The position numbers and the translations under genes were made by a program. The notes below the pieces were generated by a model, which did no database searches, was not told the origin of the DNA, and saw only the letters and a list, made by a program, of their open reading frames with translations. This document shows positions 7,719-13,205 of a DNA stretch of 13,205 nucleotides, one piece after another. How positions within the stretch are numbered: the first letter of the stretch is position 1; each line of letters begins with the position of its first letter. Source of the DNA: Bacteroidales bacterium (lineage in GTDB: Bacteria; Bacteroidota; Bacteroidia; Bacteroidales; BM520); the NCBI GenBank assembly GCA_023230285.1, contig JALNXP010000040.1, positions 1 to 13,205 of the forward strand, written 5' to 3'.

Positions 7719-8717
7719 ATGAAAAAATTAATCATAAGTCTTTTTTTTGTTGCGTTTACTGTTTTGATTTCAGCACAGTCGGTAAGAGTATCGGCAACTT
7801 TAGATAATAATAATATACTTATCGGACAGCAAAGTAATTTCAATTTGTCTGTTGAATCTTCGGAAGAAATAGACATAAAATGGCCTGAAATAGGAGATAC
7901 CATAATAAGAGAAATAGAAGTTGTTGAAAAGAAAATTCCTGATACTGTAAAGTCGGAAGGAAAATATGTTTATAACAGAGAGTTTGTCCTGACATCTTTT
8001 GATTCCGGTTATTATGCTATTCCTGCTTATGAATTTTATATTAAAGATAAATCGGGAGAAGAGCAGCTGTATGAATCGAACGCATTATTACTTGAAGTTC
8101 ACACAATTGCAATAGATACCACAGCCGGCATCAAACCTATTGTTGATGTGATGAATATGCCGGTGACATTTGCTGAGATTGCTCCTAAAATAGGAATCGG
8201 ATTGCTTATACTTGCTGTACTTGCTGTAATAATTTATGTGATTATCTATTTTAAAAAGCATAAAAAAATGCCGACTATTATAAGAAATAAACCAATTATT
8301 CCGGCTAATAGGCTGGCATTGGATAGTTTGTATTTGCTTGAAAAGAGAAAATTATGGCAAAATGGAGGTGTCAAAGAATATTATGGCGAAATTACCGATA
8401 TTTTGCGGCGTTATATAGCCGGAATGTTTGGCGTTCAGGCAGTGGAAATGATTACCGATGATATTTTTGAACAATTATCAAAATACAAAATCGATAAAAT
8501 ATCAAATGAAGATTACGATTTGGGACGTAATATTTTTGTATTATCCGATTTTGTGAAATTTGCCAAACATCAGACTGAGCCTGACGAGAATATGAAAGTA
8601 TTGGAAGATGCTTATACATTTGTTAAAAATACGTGGAAATACATTAAAGATAAAACAGCCGAACAGTCGGCGGAAAATAATTCAAAAAGATTAACAGAAA
8701 ATAAAGATGCTAAATAA
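7719..8717 (+). CDS. Bat-operon membrane protein with BatD-like periplasmic domain and DUF4381-like cytoplasmic tail
   Basis: The product is 332 residues. Residues 1-20 are a Sec signal ending in ISAQ, 21 to about 150 a periplasmic beta-rich domain, about 156-178 one transmembrane helix (IGIGLLILAVLAVIIYVIIYF), and 179-332 a cytoplasmic region. The latter contains LYLLEKRKLW and EYYGEITDILRRYIAGMFG (about 220-238), then AVEMITDDIF, a pattern typical of DUF4381-type proteins found with moxR/vWA genes. The periplasmic part resembles the first domain of BatD (same order of GQQxxxxL, DIKWP, GYYAIPA and SNALLLEV motifs), suggesting common ancestry. It starts 1 nt after DUF58 and overlaps batA by 11 nt, so it should be made in step with both. 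It may link periplasmic sensing to the cytosolic MoxR/DUF58 pair; this is inference. Family assignment is from pattern only. Confidence 0.7.
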   Translation: MKKLIISLFFVAFTVLISAQSVRVSATLDNNNILIGQQSNFNLSVESSEEIDIKWPEIGDTIIREIEVVEKKIPDTVKSEGKYVYNREFVLTSFDSGYYAIPAYEFYIKDKSGEEQLYESNALLLEVHTIAIDTTAGIKPIVDVMNMPVTFAEIAPKIGIGLLILAVLAVIIYVIIYFKKHKKMPTIIRNKPIIPANRLALDSLYLLEKRKLWQNGGVKEYYGEITDILRRYIAGMFGVQAVEMITDDIFEQLSKYKIDKISNEDYDLGRNIFVLSDFVKFAKHQTEPDENMKVLEDAYTFVKNTWKYIKDKTAEQSAENNSKRLTENKDAK

Positions 8718-9702
8718 TATAGAATTTGCAAATCCGAATTTATTGTATTTATTATTGCTGATACCGGCAATGATAGCGTGGTATGTATGGCGATTCAGTC
8801 GAAAGTTTCCGACATTGCAAATGTCGTCTACGGCTTTTATAAGCAATGGATTAGCATTGAAATCCGTTTTAGTTCATGTTTTATTCGGCATTGAGATGAT
8901 AGCACTGATGTTGCTGATTGTGGCATTGGCAAGACCTCAATCAAGTGAGAAAAATAAAACAATGAACGTTGAGGGTATAGATATAATTATGTCGGTTGAT
9001 ATATCGGGCAGTATGTTGGCAGAGGATTTTCAACCCAATAGATTGGAAGCTGCAAAGAAAGTTGCAATGAATTTTGTTGATGACCGTCCTAATGACCGTA
9101 TCGGATTGGTGGTCTTTGCAGGTGAATCGTTTACGCAATGTCCGTTGACAACCGACCATAATGTGTTAAACGGTTTATTCAAAGAAATAAAAATAGGTAT
9201 GATAGAAGATGGCACAGCTATTGGCAGTGGTCTTGCAACTTCAGTGTCAAGACTTAAGGATAGTGAGGCTATCAGTAAAGTAATTATATTACTTACAGAT
9301 GGTGTAAATAATACCGGATCTATAGATCCTGTGTCAGCAGCGGAAATAGCTAAAACGTTTGGAATAAGAGTTTATACTATAGGCGTTGGAACCAACGGAA
9401 CAGCTCCTTATCCGGTGCAAGATGTCTTCGGTAGAAAAAGATACCAGCAAACAGAGGTTAATATTGATGAAGATATGCTGAGAAAAATAGCTTCTATTAC
9501 AGGAGCCAAATATTTTAGAGCTACAGATAATCAATCGTTAAGTACTATTTATTCAGAAATTGATAAGTTGGAGAAATCAAGAATAGAAGTATATGAGTAT
9601 GAAAAAAAGAATGAAGAGTATTTTCCTTTTGCGCTTGCTGCACTTATTCTTTTATTCGTTGATTTTTTGTTAAGAGGTTTTGTTTTAAGAATTTTTCCAT
9701 AA
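8707..9702 (+). CDS. batA: BatA, membrane-anchored vWA protein
   Basis: The product is 331 residues. Two N-terminal transmembrane segments (about 12-28 and 55-75), the second ending in ALARPQ, precede a vWA domain (about 91-285), and a third helix lies at about 306-325. The metal site is complete: DISGS (D98, S100, S102), T170 in DGTAIG and D198 in LLTDG. LAEDFQPNRLEAAK (104-117) is characteristic of the BatA/BatB family. Known: bat genes were named from Bacteroides fragilis aerotolerance mutants, and later work in other bacteria ties them to stress resistance or envelope function, with the mechanism unresolved. The ATG at 8707 lies inside the end of the previous gene, and batB follows after 6 nt. 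BatA rather than BatB is chosen from gene order and because its MIDAS has Gly in DISGS, as is usual for BatA. Confidence 0.93.
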   Translation: MLNNIEFANPNLLYLLLLIPAMIAWYVWRFSRKFPTLQMSSTAFISNGLALKSVLVHVLFGIEMIALMLLIVALARPQSSEKNKTMNVEGIDIIMSVDISGSMLAEDFQPNRLEAAKKVAMNFVDDRPNDRIGLVVFAGESFTQCPLTTDHNVLNGLFKEIKIGMIEDGTAIGSGLATSVSRLKDSEAISKVIILLTDGVNNTGSIDPVSAAEIAKTFGIRVYTIGVGTNGTAPYPVQDVFGRKRYQQTEVNIDEDMLRKIASITGAKYFRATDNQSLSTIYSEIDKLEKSRIEVYEYEKKNEEYFPFALAALILLFVDFLLRGFVLRIFP

Positions 9703-9708
9703 AACATC

Positions 9709-10752
9709 ATGAATTTATTTAGATTTGAACATCCGGATGTATTGTATCTGCTGCTGTTAAATGTGGCAATAATTGCCATTTTTATATTACTTGAGATAAG
9801 CAGAAAGAAAAAGTTGTGTAAAATTGGGAAAGAGATAACTGTTTCCAAATTGTTGCATGGCGAATCGACAATTTTGAGAAGACTGAAATATGTTCTATTT
9901 ATATTGGGCTTCAGTAGTTTAATTGTTGCTTTGGCAAATCCACAGGAAGGATCAAAAGTTGAAACTATTGAAAGAAAGGGCGTTGATCTTATGATAGCTT
10001 TGGACATCTCGAACAGTATGCTGGCAGAAGATATAAAACCATCAAGGTTAGAACGTGCTAAACAAGCTATTTCACTTTTGTTGGATAACATGAAAAATGA
10101 TAGAATAGGTTTGACTGTCTTTGCCGGTAAAGCTTACTTGCAGTTGCCTTTGACGATGGATTATAATTCCGTAAAAATGTTGTTGTCAACAGTTGACCCT
10201 ACTTTTATTCCTGTACAAGGCACGGCGTTGGCAGAAGCAATAAAACTTTCCGTTAAATCTTTTAACGAAAGTGACCATAGTAAGGCTGTAATAATTATTA
10301 CAGATGGAGAAAATCATATTGGAGACGCAGTTTCTGAAGCAAAAGCAGCAAAAGAAAATGGAATAACCGTTCATACAATAGGCATTGGTACTCCTGATGG
10401 CACTCCTATACCTATCATACAAAATGGTAGAACAATAGGATACAGAAAAGATAAAAACGGAGCCACTGTGGTTACGAAATTAGATGAAGAGTCTCTAAAG
10501 CAAATAGCTGAAGCCGGCGGCGGAGCTTATATACGTGCAAATAGTGCAAGAGTTGGATTGAAAAAGATATTTGACGATATTAATGCTATGGATACTACTG
10601 TTTTTGAAACACAAAAAGTAACAGATTACAAAGACGGATTTCAGTATTTCGTTGCATTAGCAATATTGTTTTTCTTTCTGATAATTGTGCTGCCTGATAA
10701 AAGTAATGGTAAATTGAGATTGGACAATATATTAAAAAAAGAATCAAAATGA
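9709..10752 (+). CDS. batB: BatB, membrane-anchored vWA protein
   Basis: The product is 347 residues, paralogous to BatA with the same plan: helices at about 12-29 and 58-77 (ending ALANPQ), vWA domain at about 92-295, and a C-terminal helix at about 311-327. The metal site is complete but carries Asn at the fourth position: DISNS (D99, S101, S103), with T172 in QGTALAE and D199 in ITDGEN. After the GIGTPDGTPIP strand there is a longer loop (about 232-256) than in BatA. The family is thought to form BatA-BatB complexes in the inner membrane with the vWA domains exposed, and MoxR is the expected ATPase partner. The TGA stop overlaps the batC start in an ATGA arrangement, a sign of translational coupling. 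Start is the ATG at 9709, giving an N-terminus that aligns with BatA. Confidence 0.93.
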   Translation: MNLFRFEHPDVLYLLLLNVAIIAIFILLEISRKKKLCKIGKEITVSKLLHGESTILRRLKYVLFILGFSSLIVALANPQEGSKVETIERKGVDLMIALDISNSMLAEDIKPSRLERAKQAISLLLDNMKNDRIGLTVFAGKAYLQLPLTMDYNSVKMLLSTVDPTFIPVQGTALAEAIKLSVKSFNESDHSKAVIIITDGENHIGDAVSEAKAAKENGITVHTIGIGTPDGTPIPIIQNGRTIGYRKDKNGATVVTKLDEESLKQIAEAGGGAYIRANSARVGLKKIFDDINAMDTTVFETQKVTDYKDGFQYFVALAILFFFLIIVLPDKSNGKLRLDNILKKESK

Positions 10753-11501
10753 TTAATTATAAAGTAGTTATCTTATCAATGGTTTTTGCGCTTTTTATGT
10801 CGGTAACATTATATGGGCAAAAAGAACGCACATTCGTCAGAAAAGGTAATAAAAACATGGAGCGTAAAGATTATAAAGAAGCCGAGATACAGTATAGAAA
10901 GGCGTTAGAAGAATCACCGCTTTGTAATGAGGGCGAATTTAATCTGGGTAATTCATTATATTTGCAAAACAATTATGAAGAAGCAATGACTTCTTATGCG
11001 GCTGTTGCAAAGCGTAGTGATGATGTAAAAACTAAGTCGTCTGCACTTTATAATTTGGGCAATACTCTTTATGACGGACAAAAATATGCGGAAGCTGCAG
11101 AAGCATATAAACAGACTTTGCGATTAGACCCGAATAATGAAAATGCGAGATATAATTTGGCTATGGCTCAACAAAAATTGCAGGAAAGTGAACAGCAGGA
11201 GCAGCAAAATCAAGATGGAGAAAATCAAAATTCTGATAATCAGGATCAGCAGCAGCAACAGCAAAATCAGCAGCAAGAGGGCGAAGAAAATCAGGAAAAG
11301 CAGCAAAGCGAAAGCCAAGAACAGCAGCAACAACAAGCTCAACAGGGTGAGGAAGGTCAGGGAGAAGATCAACAGGCAATATCTAAAGAAGATGCTGAGC
11401 GAATGCTTGACGCATTAGAAAATGAAGAACAGAAGACTATAGAAAAAATACAAAAAGATAAAACTAAAGGTCAGAATGTTAAAATAGATAAGGATTGGTA
11501 A
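10749..11501 (+). CDS. batC: BatC, periplasmic TPR protein with Gln-rich linker
   Basis: The product is 250 residues. Residues 1 to about 23 are a signal peptide or N-terminal anchor ending in LYGQ. Three TPR units follow (about 27-60, 61-94, 97-130), with FNLGNSLY and YNLGNTLY at the starts of two of them and ALRLDPNN-type loops (here TLRLDPNN). Residues about 145-209 are extremely rich in Gln, Asn and Glu. A short tail (211-250: SKEDAERMLDALENEEQ, ending in KDW) is conserved in BatC proteins. TPRs bind partner proteins, so BatC is presumed to connect BatA/BatB to other Bat components on the periplasmic side. It begins within the end of batB (ATGA overlap). After its stop there is a 116-nt gap before batD, unlike the tight spacing upstream. 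Confidence 0.92.
   Translation: MINYKVVILSMVFALFMSVTLYGQKERTFVRKGNKNMERKDYKEAEIQYRKALEESPLCNEGEFNLGNSLYLQNNYEEAMTSYAAVAKRSDDVKTKSSALYNLGNTLYDGQKYAEAAEAYKQTLRLDPNNENARYNLAMAQQKLQESEQQEQQNQDGENQNSDNQDQQQQQQNQQQEGEENQEKQQSESQEQQQQQAQQGEEGQGEDQQAISKEDAERMLDALENEEQKTIEKIQKDKTKGQNVKIDKDW
11181..11375 (+). repeat. CAG/CAA-rich low-complexity tract inside batC
   Basis: The tract encodes residues about 145-209 of BatC, mostly Gln with Glu, Asn, Asp and Ser, through mixed CAG and CAA codons and imperfect CAGCAGCAACAG-like units. It joins the TPR domain to the conserved C-terminal tail and is probably a flexible linker prone to length change. Confidence 0.85.
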
Positions 11502-11617
11502 AGATCTTTGAATAATGATGAAACCTATTAAGATAATTATTGTCAAATAAAGAAGTGTTTTAGTGTTATGAGAAATTTTTCAATTTTTTGATTTCTACGT
11601 ATAAAATAAAGAAATGT
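11502..11617 (+). other. batC-batD intergenic gap
   Basis: This AT-rich 116-nt spacer sits in an otherwise tightly packed gene run. GATCTTTG at 11503-11510 is one base from the -7 consensus TAnnTTTG but has no suitable -33 box. There is no stem with a T tract that would suggest a terminator. Two tiny reading frames (11 codons from 11515, and a 7-codon MRNFSIF further on) look accidental. I see no gene here. Confidence 0.5.
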
Positions 11618-13205
11618 ATGAAAATAAGATATTTATTATTAATAATATTTGTAATACCGTTGATAACATTTGGGCAGGAAGTTCAATTTGTTGCCAAGGC
11701 TCCGGATATTGTACGAGTAGGAGAACAGTTTGTGTTGAGTTATACAGCAGATCAAAAAGTCAGTGATTTTAAATATCCTGATATGGAAGGATTTACTATA
11801 CTTTCAGGTCCTAACACATCTACGAGTTCAAATTTCCAATTTATTAATGGGAAACAGCAAAGGTCTACTTCCATTACTTATACATTTTATTTACGTGCAA
11901 ACGCTGCAGGAGCCTATACAATAAAACCTGCAACCATAACATTCGAAAAGAAGACTTATGCGTCAAATGCAGTTCAAGTACAGGTAGTACAGCAAAATAA
12001 CCAGCAAAATCAGCAAAGTAACCAGCAAAATCAGCAGCAGAGTCAGCAAAACCAGCAGTCGAGAGGTTCTACTTACAATAATACACCAATAAATAAGAAT
12101 GATTTATTCATTACGTCTGAAGTTAATAAAAGAGAGGTGTATATAGGGGAGCAGATTGTAATGTCTCATAAAATTTATACAAAAGTTGATATTGCGGGTT
12201 TTGGTGATGTTAAATTTCCTTCATATACAGGTTTCTGGAAAGAAGATGTTGAATTAGACAACATACAATTATCGCCTACGACATATAATGGTCAAACTTA
12301 TTATTCTGATGAAATGCAACGTAATATTTTGTTTCCGCAAAAGTCGGGTGAAATTACGATACCGGCTGCCGAAATAGAAGTTATAGCTAAAGTAAAAACA
12401 CCGGCACAGCAAAGAAGAGGCGTGTTTGGAGATCCTTTCTTTGATGATTTTTTCAGTACGTATCAGAATGTTTCTGTTTTGTGTACGACAACGCCGATAA
12501 CAATAAAGTCGAAGCCATTGCCGACCGAAGGGAAACCGGCTTCATTTTCCGGTGCCGTAGGTAATTTTAGCATTTCAGCTACTATTGATAAAACGGAATT
12601 AAAAGCAAATGAGGCTATTACGTTGAAATATACTATATCCGGAAGTGGAAATATACGTTTGATAGATAAAGTTGACGTGAAATTTCCAAGTGATTTTGAA
12701 GTATATAAACCTAAAATTACGCAGAATATTAAAACTAATGCTAATTCCGTATCAGGCAATAAAGTTTTTGAATATGTCATTATTCCAAGAAACTCCGGAA
12801 GTTTCAAGATAAATTCATTCGATTTTTCATATTTTGACCCTAATAAAAAGACATACGTAACATTACACACACCGGAGTTTAATGTAGAAGTTGAAGATGC
12901 AGGTGTTGTAGGTGGCGGAAATTCTGTGGTAAATACAGTAGCTCGTGAAGATGTTGTAACTTTGGGCGAAGACATCAGATATATCAATAGCAATATTCCT
13001 GATTTTGAAAAAAAGACAAGTGTCAACTTTGGCAGTAGTGCTTATTATGTGATTATTGGCAGTATAACATTATTGGTGCTATTACTGACGTTGGGAGCAA
13101 AAATCATGATAAAAAAGAGAAACGACACAGAATATATGCGTAGAAAACATGCCGAAGCAATAGCGATGAAGAGACTGAAGAGAGCTAAAATATTGTTAGA
13201 TAGTA
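11618..13205 (+). CDS. batD: BatD, large membrane-anchored periplasmic protein (3' end cut by the window)
   Basis: From the ATG at 11618, 529 codons run open to the window edge; BatD proteins are usually about 590-620 residues, so perhaps 60-90 residues are missing. Residues 1-18 are a signal peptide (LITFGQ). Domain 1 (about 19-122) has RVGEQFVLSY, DFKYPDMEGF and GAYTIKPATI. A Gln/Asn-rich linker (125-147) leads to domain 2 (about 160-259), opening with DLFITSEVNK and EVYIGEQIV. The family motif FGDPFFDDFF (about 269-278) follows, then domain 3 (about 315-427) with NEAITLKYTISGSGN. A transmembrane helix at about 475-497 precedes a basic cytoplasmic stretch (KKRNDTEYMRRKHAEA). BatD is inferred to be the periplasmic arm of the Bat complex. 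A 116-nt gap separates it from batC. batE, if present, would lie beyond the right edge. Confidence 0.93.
   Translation, partial: MKIRYLLLIIFVIPLITFGQEVQFVAKAPDIVRVGEQFVLSYTADQKVSDFKYPDMEGFTILSGPNTSTSSNFQFINGKQQRSTSITYTFYLRANAAGAYTIKPATITFEKKTYASNAVQVQVVQQNNQQNQQSNQQNQQQSQQNQQSRGSTYNNTPINKNDLFITSEVNKREVYIGEQIVMSHKIYTKVDIAGFGDVKFPSYTGFWKEDVELDNIQLSPTTYNGQTYYSDEMQRNILFPQKSGEITIPAAEIEVIAKVKTPAQQRRGVFGDPFFDDFFSTYQNVSVLCTTTPITIKSKPLPTEGKPASFSGAVGNFSISATIDKTELKANEAITLKYTISGSGNIRLIDKVDVKFPSDFEVYKPKITQNIKTNANSVSGNKVFEYVIIPRNSGSFKINSFDFSYFDPNKKTYVTLHTPEFNVEVEDAGVVGGGNSVVNTVAREDVVTLGEDIRYINSNIPDFEKKTSVNFGSSAYYVIIGSITLLVLLLTLGAKIMIKKRNDTEYMRRKHAEAIAMKRLKRAKILLDS
11990..12058 (+). repeat. Short tandem-like Gln/Asn repeat inside batD (21-nt period)
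   Basis: It encodes residues 125-147 of BatD, only Gln, Asn and a few Ser. An 18-base word beginning TAACCAGCAAAATC occurs at 11998-12015 and again at 12019-12036, a period of 21 nt or seven codons, so frame is kept if copies are gained or lost. It separates the first two beta domains. Confidence 0.8.

Noticed and set aside
9549..10091. 180-codon minus-strand frame across the batA-batB junction
   Set aside because: Antisense to two conserved vWA genes, with no start context or domain.
11124..11372. Leu-rich minus-strand frame that looks like membrane helices
   Set aside because: It is the complement of the CAG/CAA glutamine tract in batC, which necessarily reads as CTG/TTG leucine; not a real membrane protein.
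11515..11550. 11-codon frame (MMKPIKIIIVK) between batC and batD
   Set aside because: Considered as a leader peptide or remnant, but no attenuator hairpin or biased codon run follows; such frames are common by chance in AT-rich DNA.
11181..12058. Repeats in batC/batD as a possible CRISPR or mobile-element trace
   Set aside because: The repeats are in frame, codon-based and low-complexity, with no regular spacers, inverted ends or transposase.
12463..13026. 187-codon minus-strand frame
   Set aside because: Antisense to the third domain of BatD, which is unmistakable on the plus strand.

Overview
The window looks like chromosome from a member of the Bacteroidota, most likely Bacteroidales or a relative. 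The evidence is AT-rich DNA with few Shine-Dalgarno-like sites, promoter -7 elements of the TAnnTTTG type, two secreted proteins ending in type IX secretion (T9SS) type A sorting domains, a lipoprotein of glycoside hydrolase family 92, and a Bat (Bacteroides aerotolerance) operon. T9SS tails make a Bacteroides species in the strict sense unlikely, since that genus generally lacks T9SS. I cannot name the species.

Layout. (1) 1-750, minus strand: the N-terminal 250 codons of a GH92 alpha-mannosidase lipoprotein, running off the left edge. (2) 751-924: a compact intergenic region with a candidate GH92 promoter next to the rho-independent terminator of the preceding operon. (3) 925-5564, minus strand: two genes 17 nt apart, a 1030-residue BNR/sortilin-like beta-propeller protein followed by a 509-residue protein with four fibronectin-III-like repeats. 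Each has an export signal and its own T9SS tail. (4) 5565-5791: a divergent intergenic region of 227 nt with a candidate -7 element facing each way and a 10-bp direct repeat. (5) 5792-13205, plus strand: moxR, a DUF58 gene, a gene for a membrane protein with a BatD-like periplasmic domain and a DUF4381-like tail, then batA, batB, batC and a 3'-truncated batD.

How the genes fit together. The right-hand operon encodes a cytoplasmic MoxR AAA+ ATPase, a soluble DUF58 von Willebrand A (vWA) protein, two membrane-anchored vWA proteins (BatA, BatB), a TPR protein (BatC) and two single-pass proteins with large periplasmic beta domains (the 332-residue protein and BatD). MoxR-vWA pairs are generally thought to act as chaperone or metal-insertion machines on other complexes. 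The Bat system is linked to oxidative or envelope stress tolerance, but its substrate is unknown. From DUF58 to batC the genes are nearly contiguous or overlapping; batD follows after 116 nt. The left-hand genes are surface or secreted products (glycan degradation, adhesion-like) with no evident functional tie to bat.

The most interesting points are the apparent homology between the periplasmic domain of the 332-residue protein and the first domain of BatD, the matching Gln/Asn-rich CAG/CAA tracts in the neighbouring batC and batD genes, and the very short predicted leader of moxR. No tRNA, rRNA, CRISPR array, insertion sequence or attachment site was seen, and no gene-free stretch exceeds 300 bases.
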